Counted from the stretch's first letter, positions 24,884-33,854 are shown. The stretch: 64,000 nucleotides of DNA from Absicoccus intestinalis (GCF_033971885.1 NZ_JALBUS010000010.1:1-64000); one strand, 5' to 3'. Made by a program: numbers and translations. The notes: a model not told the origin generated them from the sequence alone.

Positions 24884-26179
24884 CTACCCTCCTAATAAAC
24901 ACAAACTGATTTGTGGAATAAATGTGATCAATAATAAGGCAATCAAGAAGATTCCAATCATTGGCATCGCCTTACGAGCAATATCCATGACTGGCACTTC
25001 CGTTAGTGAACTAGCTACAAACAAGTTGACGCCAATTGGTGGTGTCACAAAACCGATGGCTAAGTTGACGACCATCATGACACCAAAATGAATTGGATTC
25101 ATACCTACTTGCGTGACAATTGGCACTAGGATTGGTGACAAGATCAAAATCGCTGGAGTTGTATCCATGACCATACCAACTACCAATAAGAACGCATTGA
25201 TCACCAACAATAAAACAACCTTGTTTGTAAAGTGGGATAAGATCCAAGCACTAATGGTTTGTGGCACTTGCATCAACGTTAATACACGCGAGAAAGCCAC
25301 AGCAGCGGCCAAGATAAATAAAATAGGTGCATACGTATGAACAGCTTCGACAAAGATATGCCAAATATCCGTAAATTTCAATGTCTTATATACAAACAAA
25401 CTAATGATCAAAGCATAGAAGACCGAAATCACGGCAGCTTCGGTTGGCGAAGCAATACCTGAATAAATACAGCCTAAAATGATAACTGGACTCAACAAAG
25501 CCAAGAAACCATCTTTGAATACTTTTAGAAAACCGGCTTCATGCAATTCACTGACTTTCGCATCGATCTTTTCTTTATCTTCGCCATATCGTTTACAGTA
25601 ATAAACGCAATATGCCATCAATAAGAACCCAATCAATAAACCAGGCACGATACCGGCAATGAACAAATTACTGACCGATTCCCCACTGGCCATCGCAAAC
25701 ATGATAAATGGAATGCTTGGTGGTATAATAACGCCTAAACCACCAGCTACCGCAACGATCGCAATGGAAAATCGTTTATCATAGCCCAGTTCCAACAAAA
25801 AAGGAATGGTCATAGAACCTACCGCTGCTACTGAAGCAGGGGCTGATCCGGAAATGGCTCCATAAAACAAACACGTAACTACTACAGCACACGGAATACC
25901 CGCAGTGAGTTTACCTAAAAAATAGGCAAAAATATCAAATAATTTCTTAGAAATCTGTCCATGTGCCATGATAATACCAGCCAGCACAAACATAGGGACA
26001 GCCAGTAAAGGAAAGCTATCAATACCACCCAACATGGAACGAATCACAAAACTACCACTCGCCGTAAAACTTGGATCAAACAATCCTGGCAATACAGCTA
26101 CGATGCCTAATGAAATAGAAATAGGTACAGCAATCAATAGACAAATGGCAAAAATAATAAATACAACTCCAACTGACAT
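24884..26179 (-). CDS. dctM: TRAP transporter large permease subunit
   Basis: A 431-residue protein with about twelve membrane helices. DctM motifs are present: SFPLLAVPMFVLAGIIMAHG, FYGAISGSAPASVAAVGSMT, and GFVTPPIGVNLFVASS near the C-terminus. It carries the transport path and is driven by a sodium gradient in characterised systems. It lies one base after dctQ and six before dctP. Confidence 0.95.
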   Translation of the reverse strand: MSVGVVFIIFAICLLIAVPISISLGIVAVLPGLFDPSFTASGSFVIRSMLGGIDSFPLLAVPMFVLAGIIMAHGQISKKLFDIFAYFLGKLTAGIPCAVVVTCLFYGAISGSAPASVAAVGSMTIPFLLELGYDKRFSIAIVAVAGGLGVIIPPSIPFIMFAMASGESVSNLFIAGIVPGLLIGFLLMAYCVYYCKRYGEDKEKIDAKVSELHEAGFLKVFKDGFLALLSPVIILGCIYSGIASPTEAAVISVFYALIISLFVYKTLKFTDIWHIFVEAVHTYAPILFILAAAVAFSRVLTLMQVPQTISAWILSHFTNKVVLLLVINAFLLVVGMVMDTTPAILILSPILVPIVTQVGMNPIHFGVMMVVNLAIGFVTPPIGVNLFVASSLTEVPVMDIARKAMPMIGIFLIALLLITFIPQISLCLLGG

Positions 26180-26180
26180 A

Positions 26181-26729
26181 TTACTTACCCTTTTCCTTTA
26201 CTGTATCGCTAATTTCATCTGCCAATGTTCCTTCTTCTGGAAAATCCACATCCTTCTTCAATACGATTTCCATATTGATGAACCAACGCTGGATCAAACG
26301 AATGCCTGTTAAGATGAAACAAAAGAAAGGTGCTGCTTGCACATAATACATGGGAATGCCGCATGCAGGTGATAACTGACCACTTTCAATGGTTGCCACC
26401 AAATAACGATAGGCATAGGGAATCAATACCCCAAAGAAGAGAATGGAAATTGTCAAGTTCACAACTTTAAACATAGCCTCTCCACGTTTTGGAAACATTT
26501 TGATAAACTGATCGATCTTGATCGAAATACACTTTCGCGTACAAAGACTGACACTTAAAAAAGCAGACCAGATAAATAAATACCGGGTGATTTCTTCTGA
26601 CCACGACAAAGAAACACCAAGTAAATAACGCGAAATCACTTGCATGCCCATGATCACTGCCATCGCAATCAGAAGGAGCACCATCAGTATTTCTTCGAGA
26701 TTTTCTTCTAAATACTTCAGAACTTTCAT
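26181..26729 (-). CDS. dctQ: TRAP transporter small permease subunit
   Basis: A 182-residue four-helix membrane protein of the DctQ family: EILMVLLLIAMAVIMGMQVI for helix 1, then SWSEEITRYLFIWSAFLSVS, the most conserved family motif. ATG 26729 is chosen because AGAGAGGAAAGTAGG precedes it; the upstream in-frame codons have no ribosome site. It begins the transporter operon. Confidence 0.92.
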   Translation of the reverse strand: MKVLKYLEENLEEILMVLLLIAMAVIMGMQVISRYLLGVSLSWSEEITRYLFIWSAFLSVSLCTRKCISIKIDQFIKMFPKRGEAMFKVVNLTISILFFGVLIPYAYRYLVATIESGQLSPACGIPMYYVQAAPFFCFILTGIRLIQRWFINMEIVLKKDVDFPEEGTLADEISDTVKEKGK

Positions 26730-26757
26730 CCTACTTTCCTCTCTGAATAATAATAAA

Positions 26758-26786
26758 ATTATACTTAAATAAAAAGCACATGTCAC
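26758..26786 (-). promoter_or_regulatory. dctQMP promoter nested in a terminator
   Basis: GTGACA (26781-26786), 17 bases, TATAAT (26758-26763). The -35 box is part of the 3' arm of the aroD terminator. Confidence 0.65.
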
Positions 26787-26804
26787 GCAGAAGATGACAT
26801 ATGC
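26768..26804 (-). terminator. Terminator after aroD
   Basis: On the minus strand AGCATATGTCA pairs with TGACATGTGCT (one mismatch) around a nine-base loop, followed by TTTTATTT. Confidence 0.8.
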
Positions 26805-26815
26805 TTCCTTGCTTT

Positions 26816-27577
26816 TTACAGACTCTTATGAATCAATGTTAAGATCGTATTTAGATCTTCGGCATTCATTTGACCAGGTGCTGATACTTTGCCAACCGCA
26901 CCAAAGGTAGCTGCCGAACCAAATACCTCACCACACAAACGTGAAATTAATCCCGTACCTGCCATGGACATGGTGATAATTGGCCGATCTGCATAATTTG
27001 TTGCCATCTCTTCAGTAGCCGCTAATAATGTCAATACATCCTTTTTATTGTTTGGCATTACCGCAATCTTTGGGATATCGGCGCCTTGTTCCTGCATCTT
27101 ACGTAACCGCGAAACAATATCTGCTTGATCTGGTGTCTTATCAAAATCATGATTGGAAGCTACGACTTTTACATTGTTTTGATGAGCAACCTCAATGATT
27201 TGTGCTACATAGTCATCACCAGTAAAAGCTTCTACATCCACTAAATCAACCAAACCCGTTTGCGCCATTTTTTGATTCAATGCCACATAAACATCTGGCT
27301 CAATGGCTTTTTCGCCACCCTCTTTTGCGGTACGGAAAGTAAACAAGATGGGTGTGTCTTGCAAAACATCACGTAAAGCTTGCGCTACATCCTTGACTTG
27401 ATCAAAATCAAATACACCTTCAAACCAATCTACTCGCCATTCCACAATGTCTAATTCAACATTCGCAAATGACTTGGCAGCAGCAATAATTTCATCTTTT
27501 GTTTGGCCAACAATTGGCACGATGATCTTCGGAAGACCTTCGCCAATCGTGACATTTTTTACTTGTACTCTATTCAT
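26816..27577 (-). CDS. aroD: Type I 3-dehydroquinate dehydratase
   Basis: A 253-residue class I dehydroquinase that interconverts 3-dehydroquinate and 3-dehydroshikimate through a Schiff base. The catalytic His143 (ASNHDF) and Lys170 (PKIAVMP) fall at exactly the positions of the classical enzyme; ELDIVEWRVDWFE and LFTFRTAKEGGE bind substrate. It is the third gene of aroE1-MFS-aroD, five bases after the transporter. With no aroA, aroB or aroC nearby, a catabolic role for imported quinate or dehydroquinate is more likely than biosynthesis. Confidence 0.97.
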   Translation of the reverse strand: MNRVQVKNVTIGEGLPKIIVPIVGQTKDEIIAAAKSFANVELDIVEWRVDWFEGVFDFDQVKDVAQALRDVLQDTPILFTFRTAKEGGEKAIEPDVYVALNQKMAQTGLVDLVDVEAFTGDDYVAQIIEVAHQNNVKVVASNHDFDKTPDQADIVSRLRKMQEQGADIPKIAVMPNNKKDVLTLLAATEEMATNYADRPIITMSMAGTGLISRLCGEVFGSAATFGAVGKVSAPGQMNAEDLNTILTLIHKSL

Positions 27578-27582
27578 CTTTT

Positions 27583-28794
27583 TTATCCTTGTTCTACCGA
27601 ATCAACCATTTTCGTATAACGTAAGTTTACATACAATCCCAATAATACGCCAATACCAGTGATCACGATATTCATGACCATGACTTGGCTCGGTGCCATT
27701 TTTGAAGCAGCCGTTAAGATCGTATAGTTACATAAAGAAGAAGCAATCATGACCAATGCCGTTACAGTTCCTTTGATTTTTGGGAACAACATATTACATA
27801 CCGAAGTCGCAATCTGAAGCAATCCACCAGCTCCAGCCCAACCAATAACAAAAGAACCAAGGATCATCAAGCTTTGTGTCTTACCAATCAACACAACGAT
27901 CATAGTGATCAAGCAGATGGCAGGATACACCAAGATAAAACGAACATCTTTGATCTTACGTGTTAATAAGGCCGTCACGATCAAGGCAAGGATCGTACCA
28001 GCGGAATAATACGTTTGCATGATGGAAGGATTGGCCCAACCCACATTTTCGACTGCAAAGTTTTGCGCACAATTTAACCATAACTGGAATGTACCCGTAC
28101 AAGTGAAACCAATCAAGATCATCGCAATGGATTCCAACGAGAAATGCGTATGTTTTAAACTTTCTACTAAGCCTTCCTTCTTGCCTTCGGCTTTTTGATC
28201 AGCATCTGGCAATGGGAAGATCATTACTAGTACAAATAGAATAAGGTACGCAATACCACAAATCCAAAATAAACGATTATACGATGTCAATCCAGCAGCT
28301 GTTGTTGAAACTGTCACACCTAAGAAGAAAGGCAACAACATTTGCGAAATCGCGATAAAGAATTTGATTCCCATTGTTGCGACACCTGGTGCCGAATAGA
28401 AGATTTCAGTAACAGCTGGATAAATTCCTGTATCCAAGAAAGAGTTGGCAATACCACCAACAATGGCACAAATATACGCAATTTGATATCCACCATTTGG
28501 ACCGGCATTAAACGCAAAAGCCAAACCAATCAAGTAAATCGCATAGGAAGCACTACCAATCGCAGTAGAAATACGACGTCCCAATTTATCCGATAATGGA
28601 CCGGCAAATGGCAACGCGATCAATCGTCCTAAACCAAGTGCTGCCGAAATAGCTGTAATGGCCATGGCTTCCACTTGCCATGAAGCCGCAAGTGCATCTT
28701 TGATCAATGCTTGTCCTAAAACAGAGCATCCCACACCATGGATAAAGTAATTCAAGTACATGATCAATGCACTAGGCAAATATTTTTTCTTCAT
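27583..28794 (-). CDS. MFS transporter, possible quinate/shikimate importer
   Basis: A 403-residue major facilitator with twelve predicted helices. The motif A loop between helices 2 and 3 reads AGPLSDKLGRR. It lies between a YdiB-type dehydrogenase gene and aroD in one operon, so it probably imports a cyclohexane carboxylate such as quinate or shikimate; the sequence alone does not show the substrate. The substrate would then have two uptake routes in this locus, this one and the TRAP system. Confidence 0.85.
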   Translation of the reverse strand: MKKKYLPSALIMYLNYFIHGVGCSVLGQALIKDALAASWQVEAMAITAISAALGLGRLIALPFAGPLSDKLGRRISTAIGSASYAIYLIGLAFAFNAGPNGGYQIAYICAIVGGIANSFLDTGIYPAVTEIFYSAPGVATMGIKFFIAISQMLLPFFLGVTVSTTAAGLTSYNRLFWICGIAYLILFVLVMIFPLPDADQKAEGKKEGLVESLKHTHFSLESIAMILIGFTCTGTFQLWLNCAQNFAVENVGWANPSIMQTYYSAGTILALIVTALLTRKIKDVRFILVYPAICLITMIVVLIGKTQSLMILGSFVIGWAGAGGLLQIATSVCNMLFPKIKGTVTALVMIASSLCNYTILTAASKMAPSQVMVMNIVITGIGVLLGLYVNLRYTKMVDSVEQG

Positions 28795-28820
28795 TTATTT
28801 GTCTCCCTTTTTCTCTTTTA

Positions 28821-29696
28821 TTATTCGTATTTAATTCCTAAGACTTCTTTCATGTGTTCGATTGGCATATCATGACCCGTCCACATTTTGAAACCAGCAG
28901 CCCCTTGGAACAACATCATGCCAAATCCATTCATTTTCTTGCATCCAACTTCTTCTGCCATTTCCAAGAATCTTGTTTTGGCTGGCGCATATACCGTATC
29001 CGTTACGATCAAATCAGGACGTAGATACGAAGTATCTGGCAACCAAGTTTGTCCTTCCAATGGTTTCATTCCCATACCAGTTGCGTTTGCCAGTAAATAG
29101 GAATCGGCAATTTCACGACGCAAGGCTTCTTTATCATCTAAATCAAACAATTGTGCATGACAGTTTGTCTTTTCATTGATTTTCTTTACTGTTGCTTGCG
29201 CATTTTCCCAGAATTTATCATGACGATTAAAGATGGAAATTTCTTTTACACCATCCAATGCTGCTTGGATTTCAATGGCAGTAGCCGCACCACCAGCACC
29301 AGCAATCGTCATTTTCTTACCAATGACATCGATATCATAGTCTTTCAAAGATTCCATATAACCAATTCCATCGGTGATATGTCCAGTCAATACACCATTA
29401 TCATTTGTGATCGTATTGACCGCTCCACATAATTCAGCAGCTGGTGATAATTTATCCAAATATTGTCCAACCACGGTTTTGTTTGGCATGGAAACATTGG
29501 AACCAACCATTTTCAATGCACGCAATCCTTTGATGGCATCTTCCAAAGTGCTGTTATCTACTTCGAAAGCCAAATATGCATAATCAAGTCCTAAATATGC
29601 GAATGCTTCATTATGCATTGCAGGTGAACTTGAATGACGAATGGGATAAGCCATTAAACCAATCAATTCTGTGTGTCCTGTTAATCTTTCAGTCAT
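28821..29696 (-). CDS. Quinate/shikimate dehydrogenase (YdiB-like), copy 1
   Basis: A 291-residue shikimate dehydrogenase-family enzyme. Catalytic Lys73 (NVSMPNK) and Asp109 (HITDG) are present, as is the nucleotide loop AGAGGAA at residues 132-138. After the second strand it has NRHDKFW, like NRRDEFF of YdiB; the acidic residue favours NAD(H) and argues against NADPH-dependent biosynthetic AroE. It probably oxidises quinate or shikimate. It is the first gene of aroE1-MFS-aroD and has a 16-base inverted repeat in its leader. Confidence 0.9.
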   Translation of the reverse strand: MTERLTGHTELIGLMAYPIRHSSSPAMHNEAFAYLGLDYAYLAFEVDNSTLEDAIKGLRALKMVGSNVSMPNKTVVGQYLDKLSPAAELCGAVNTITNDNGVLTGHITDGIGYMESLKDYDIDVIGKKMTIAGAGGAATAIEIQAALDGVKEISIFNRHDKFWENAQATVKKINEKTNCHAQLFDLDDKEALRREIADSYLLANATGMGMKPLEGQTWLPDTSYLRPDLIVTDTVYAPAKTRFLEMAEEVGCKKMNGFGMMLFQGAAGFKMWTGHDMPIEHMKEVLGIKYE

Positions 29697-29719
29697 TTTC
29701 TTTCTCCTTTTGTCTTACA

Positions 29720-29735
29720 TGTTAAAAATTTAACA
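29720..29735. promoter_or_regulatory. Operator TGTTA-N6-TAACA in front of aroE1
   Basis: TGTTAAATTTTTAACA on the minus strand lies just downstream of the predicted start (TATAAT at 29746-29751). Including flanks, 16 of 19 bases match the site at 30828-30843 before the ene-reductase gene. Confidence 0.7.
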
Positions 29736-29797
29736 ATTCATGGGTATTATAATCTAGCCATCTTTGCATTTCTAATATCATTTTTGTTGGAAATCAG

Positions 29798-29810
29798 TAC
29801 ATTCAATGTA
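29798..29810. promoter_or_regulatory. Inverted repeat TACAT-TCA-ATGTA
   Basis: A perfect 5-3-5 inverted repeat of T-N11-A form, as bound by LysR proteins, placed 34 bases upstream of the lysR start. It may be the autoregulatory site. Confidence 0.5.
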
Positions 29811-29844
29811 TTAATGATGATATAATTGTCGCAGGAGAAACATT

Positions 29845-30732
29845 GTGACATTAAATCAAATATTATATTTTCATCGTGCTGCTACATTGGAACACTTCAA
29901 TTTGGCCGCTGAAAGTCTACATATTTCGGAACCCTCCCTTTCGCGATCCATTTCTTCCTTGGAACAAGAACTAGGAACATCTTTATTTGAAAAGAAGGGT
30001 CGAAATGTCTCATTGACCAAAGCCGGGCGACTTTTTTTAGAGCAAGCCACCATTATCTTGAATGATATCAGTACCGCTCGTATGCGGATGCATGAATTTA
30101 CTGAAAGTGGTGGACATGTCGTCATTGCGTATGTAGCACCACTGGCCCATTGGTTTTTACCTTCTTTGGTCAAACATTTCAAACAATCGGTGGATAATCG
30201 CAATATCCAATTTAATTTTTATGAAGGATATACCGATGAGAACATCAAAGGACTTCGTGAAAAAAAATATGATTTGGTGTTTGGTTCCAGTAAAGAAGAT
30301 CAACCCGATGTCACTTTTATTCCAATATTGAAACAAGAAATGGTTGTTTTATTGCCAAAAGATCATCCCATGGTCAATGAAAAATATCTTGATCATACGA
30401 TCTTTTCAAAATATCCCGTCTTGTGCTACGATCCCAAAACAGGTTTAGGAAAAACAACCGTGAATTACTTCAAAGAATATAATGTCCATCCCAATATTAC
30501 GAGTACCTTTCCAGATGAAGACAGTTTGGCTGCCTTTGTTGCGGATGGTTTTGGCATTGCCTTGGCCAGTGATTCGAAACCCATCTATCGGGATGATATC
30601 GTAATCAAACGATTGATCCCGGAAGAACAATTTATGCATACGATATATATGGCTTATTTAAAGCACGCGGTGCAAATGCCCGCGGTACGAAAAATGATCG
30701 AGTATGTCAAAACAAATGCAGGAGCAATGTGA
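29845..30732 (+). CDS. LysR-family regulator of the shikimate/quinate locus (QuiR-like)
   Basis: A 295-residue LysR regulator: helix-turn-helix LEHFNLAAESLHISEPSLSR at residues 15-34, then an effector-binding domain. The start is a GTG at 29845, set by AGGAG eight bases upstream. It lies between aroE1 (divergent) and the ene-reductase gene (same direction), both of which carry the TGTTA-N6-TAACA site. Listeria has a LysR protein, QuiR, controlling comparable shikimate/quinate genes; orthology is inferred from context. Confidence 0.85.
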   Translation: MTLNQILYFHRAATLEHFNLAAESLHISEPSLSRSISSLEQELGTSLFEKKGRNVSLTKAGRLFLEQATIILNDISTARMRMHEFTESGGHVVIAYVAPLAHWFLPSLVKHFKQSVDNRNIQFNFYEGYTDENIKGLREKKYDLVFGSSKEDQPDVTFIPILKQEMVVLLPKDHPMVNEKYLDHTIFSKYPVLCYDPKTGLGKTTVNYFKEYNVHPNITSTFPDEDSLAAFVADGFGIALASDSKPIYRDDIVIKRLIPEEQFMHTIYMAYLKHAVQMPAVRKMIEYVKTNAGAM

Positions 30733-30748
30733 GATTGCTCTTTTTTAA
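30722..30748 (+). terminator. Terminator after the LysR gene
   Basis: GAGCAAT pairs with ATTGCTC around GTGAG, followed by TTTTTT; the stop codon is in the loop. Confidence 0.9.
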
Positions 30749-30805
30749 TAGTTTTTTTGTACTAATTTTGAACAAAATAAGAATTAGACATTCATTCCCC
30801 GGTTC

Positions 30806-30843
30806 TTTACACTTGTAGATGGTTAATTGTTAGTATTTTAACA
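30806..30843 (+). promoter_or_regulatory. Ene-reductase promoter with TGTTA-N6-TAACA operator
   Basis: TTTACA (30806-30811) and TAGTAT (30831-30836), 19 bases apart, form a weak promoter. The inverted repeat TGTTAGTATTTTAACA (30828-30843) covers the -10 box, so the bound regulator would block it. Confidence 0.6.
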
Positions 30844-30859
30844 AGCAAGGAGAGGAAAC

Positions 30860-32860
30860 ATGAAAAGTAAGTATTCACACATTTTTTCACCATTTACAGT
30901 ACAACGCATGACCACGAAGAATCGTATTGTCATGACGCCAATGGGTACAAACTTTGGTGAACATAGTGGCGAAATGAGTTTTTTACACATTAATTATTAT
31001 GAACAACGTGCCAAAGGAGGCGTTGGCCTTTTAACAGTCGAAAATGCCAGTGTCTATTCCCCACAAGGATCAAACGGAACGACCCAATTACGCATTGACC
31101 GCGATGAATTCATCCCTCGTTTATTCAATTTATGCGAGCGTGTGCATAAACATGGAGCATGCATCTCGATCCAATTAAATCATGCCGGTGCCAGTGCCAT
31201 GTCATCCAGAACGGGAGAACAACCTGTCTCTGCTTCTAATATTCCAAGCAAAGAAGGTGGCGAAATTCCTCGTCCATTGGAAAAAGATGAAATCTATATG
31301 ATCGTTAAAAAATATGGAGAAGCTGCCAAGCGTGCCCAAATTGCTGGTTTTGATGCCGTAGAGATCCATGCTGGACACTCTTATTTATTGAGCCAATTCT
31401 TAAGTCCATTGACAAACAAGCGTACCGATGAATTTGGTGGCAGTGCGGAAAATCGAGCTCGATTTACTCGTTTAGTCATTGATGAAGTCCGCAACCAAGT
31501 GGGTCCTTTCTTCCCAATTTTTGTACGTATCAGTGCCGATGAATTCTTAGATGGTGGAAACACATTGGATGATTGTATCGATTACTTACAATATTTCGGT
31601 GACAATGTCGATGTGTATGATGTATCGGCCGGCTTAAATGGTTCCATTCAATATCAATTGGATGCCAACTATATGCCTGATGGATGGCGTTCGTATATGG
31701 CACGTCGTGTCAAGGAAGCCTATGGCAAACCAGTTGTAACCGTTGGTAACATCCGTGATCCTCAAGTTGCTGAAGATATCTTAGCTCGTGGTGATGCCGA
31801 CTTAATCGGTATGGGACGTGGTTTGATTGCCGATCCAGATTGGGTCAATAAAGTCGAATTCGGACATGAAGAAGACATTCGTAAATGTATTTCTTGTAAC
31901 GTTGGTTGTGCCGGTCATCGAATTGGTTTAAATCAACCAATTCGTTGTACTGTCAATCCAGCTGTCAATAGTGGTGCCGATTATTATAAACAAAAAGTCA
32001 ATAAACCATGCAACGTAGTTGTTGTTGGTGGTGGAACGGCTGGTTTAGAAGCCGCTTGCACTGCCGCAGAAGTCGGTTGTACAACTTTCTTGCTGGAAAA
32101 GAGCAATCAATTGGGTGGTCTTGCATCGATCATTTCCAACATTCCGGATAAAACTAGAATGAAAGACTTCCCTAAATACTTGATCCATCGTGCTTCCAAA
32201 CTACATAATTTATTCATCTTTAAGAATACGGAAGCAACGGTTGATTTGGTCAAGAGCTTAAATCCCGACATCATTGTCAATGCGACAGGTTCCACGCCAA
32301 CCTTGCCACCAATTACCGGTCTTCATGATTTAGTCGATAAAGAAGGTACACGTGTAGCTACTGTATTAAAGATGATCGAACGAATGGATACCTATCCAGA
32401 AGATATGAAAGGTCAAAAAGTCGCTGTCGTTGGTGGTGGTGCTGTCGGACTTGATGTGATGGAATACTTCACTGAAAAAGGAGCCGCTGTCACAATGATC
32501 GAGATGTTACCAATCATCGGTAATGGTTTAGATCCTGTCACAAAATGTGATACCCAAACCAAAATGAAGAAATACAATGTGAGACAAATGACAAAGACCG
32601 CTCTTCAAGAAGTACACAATGATAAATTTGTGGTAAAGAATCCAGAAGGTGAAATTGAAGATGTACCATTCGATTATGGCTTCATTTGTTTAGGTATGCG
32701 TGCAAGCACTCCAGTTTTAAAAGACTTAGAAGAAGCATATGCCGATACCAATGTGGAAGTTTATAATATTGGTGATAGTAAACGTGCTCGTCGTATCATT
32801 GAAGGTACGACCGAAGGACGTAACGTGATCGAAGTATTAAAACGTCACGATTTTATGTAA
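30860..32860 (+). CDS. Fe-S flavoenzyme of the old yellow enzyme/2,4-dienoyl-CoA reductase family
   Basis: A 666-residue protein of full length. Residues 1-335 are an FMN-binding TIM barrel (IQLNHAGASA, VEIHAGHSYLLSQFLSP with His173 and Tyr175). Cys343, Cys346, Cys350 and Cys363 bind a [4Fe-4S] cluster. Residues 380-660 hold FAD and NAD(P) Rossmann folds (VVVVGGGTAGLEAA, VAVVGGGAVGLDVM). Such enzymes pass hydride from NAD(P)H to an activated C=C bond. 3-Dehydroshikimate is an enone, so it or a derivative is a good candidate given the neighbours; a dienoyl-CoA or xenobiotic substrate is the alternative. It is a single-gene transcript. Confidence 0.92.
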   Translation: MKSKYSHIFSPFTVQRMTTKNRIVMTPMGTNFGEHSGEMSFLHINYYEQRAKGGVGLLTVENASVYSPQGSNGTTQLRIDRDEFIPRLFNLCERVHKHGACISIQLNHAGASAMSSRTGEQPVSASNIPSKEGGEIPRPLEKDEIYMIVKKYGEAAKRAQIAGFDAVEIHAGHSYLLSQFLSPLTNKRTDEFGGSAENRARFTRLVIDEVRNQVGPFFPIFVRISADEFLDGGNTLDDCIDYLQYFGDNVDVYDVSAGLNGSIQYQLDANYMPDGWRSYMARRVKEAYGKPVVTVGNIRDPQVAEDILARGDADLIGMGRGLIADPDWVNKVEFGHEEDIRKCISCNVGCAGHRIGLNQPIRCTVNPAVNSGADYYKQKVNKPCNVVVVGGGTAGLEAACTAAEVGCTTFLLEKSNQLGGLASIISNIPDKTRMKDFPKYLIHRASKLHNLFIFKNTEATVDLVKSLNPDIIVNATGSTPTLPPITGLHDLVDKEGTRVATVLKMIERMDTYPEDMKGQKVAVVGGGAVGLDVMEYFTEKGAAVTMIEMLPIIGNGLDPVTKCDTQTKMKKYNVRQMTKTALQEVHNDKFVVKNPEGEIEDVPFDYGFICLGMRASTPVLKDLEEAYADTNVEVYNIGDSKRARRIIEGTTEGRNVIEVLKRHDFM

Positions 32861-32905
32861 AAAAAGAAAATGGATCATATCTTTGATATGATCCATTTTT
32901 TTTAT
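32861..32905. terminator. Bidirectional terminator between ene-reductase and aroE2
   Basis: AAAATGGATCATATC pairs with GATATGATCCATTTT around a three-base loop, one of the strongest hairpins in the window, with A and T runs on either side. Confidence 0.95.
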
Positions 32906-33777
32906 TCCGCAAAGAATTTTTCTTTCACTTCTTCAACTGGCATGTCCATTCCTGTATACAGCTTGAAAGCCGCTACACCTTGCCACAGCAACATGCCTTT
33001 ACCACCAACGGTTTGACAACCATGAGCTTTGGCATCCTTTAATAATTTGGTTTCTACTGGATTGTATACCGTATCCGCTACAACCAAACCTTCATGGAAA
33101 ACCGACATATCATCAACCACGGACTTATCATCCATTGGTTTCATACCAACGATCGTGGCATTCACCAAGATATCACTATCTAAGATTTCCTTCTTAAAAG
33201 CTTCCTTATCCGCCAAATCGATCACATTCACTTTACATGCAGGAACCGCATCCATGATCTTTTTCGCTGTTTCTTCAATACGTGGGAAGAAAGCATCCTT
33301 AATATTGAAAATGGAAATTTCACGAGCACCATCCAAGGCTAACTGTACCTCAATGGCTGTGGCTGCTCCACCACCACCCACAATGGTGATTTTCTTATCT
33401 TTCACTTCGACACCATGATCACGTAAATTATTATTGAAACCCTCCCCATCGGTAATATGACCAACCAATTTACCATCTTCATTGACAATCGTATTGACCG
33501 CGCCAATAATCTTGGCGGCTGGGGAAAGTTCATCTACATTCTGGGCTGCCGCAATTTTATCTGGCATCGTGACGTTGCATCCACGCATATGGAAAGTCCG
33601 CATGGCTTGTAAAGCATCGGGTACTTGATCTTCTTTGATATCGAAGGCAACATAGACATAATCCAATCCCAATCGTTCAAAACTGTAATTATACATAGCT
33701 GGTGACCCCGAATGGCCGACCGGCGATCCAATTAAAGCTAATAATCCTGTTTTTCCTGAAATTCTGTCTGTTGTCAT
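32902..33777 (-). CDS. Quinate/shikimate dehydrogenase (YdiB-like), copy 2
   Basis: A second 291-residue paralogue with catalytic Lys74 (NVTMPDK) and Asp110 (HITDG), loop GGGGAA near 134-139, and NIKDAFF (Asp161) in place of the Arg-rich NADPH-binding turn. It differs widely from copy 1 in sequence, so the pair probably splits the work between quinate and shikimate, or between oxidation and reduction. It is transcribed alone, towards the ene-reductase gene. Confidence 0.9.
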   Translation of the reverse strand: MTTDRISGKTGLLALIGSPVGHSGSPAMYNYSFERLGLDYVYVAFDIKEDQVPDALQAMRTFHMRGCNVTMPDKIAAAQNVDELSPAAKIIGAVNTIVNEDGKLVGHITDGEGFNNNLRDHGVEVKDKKITIVGGGGAATAIEVQLALDGAREISIFNIKDAFFPRIEETAKKIMDAVPACKVNVIDLADKEAFKKEILDSDILVNATIVGMKPMDDKSVVDDMSVFHEGLVVADTVYNPVETKLLKDAKAHGCQTVGGKGMLLWQGVAAFKLYTGMDMPVEEVKEKFFAE

Positions 33778-33840
33778 AAACGTCTCCTTTTATTATGTAG
33801 GTACATCATATCAAATAGAGAATTCGATTTCCATTGATTT

Positions 33841-33854
33841 TGAAAATATTTTCA
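33841..33854. promoter_or_regulatory. Palindrome upstream of aroE2
   Basis: TGAAAATATTTTCA is a perfect 14-bp palindrome 64 bases before the aroE2 start and upstream of a TATGAT -10-like box. It does not resemble the TGTTA-N6-TAACA sites. Confidence 0.45.

Noticed and set aside
26816..33777. The aroD and aroE-like genes as the main chorismate biosynthesis cluster
   Set aside because: aroA, aroB and aroC are missing, there are two YdiB-type paralogues, two importers and a reductase, all pointing to uptake and dissimilation.
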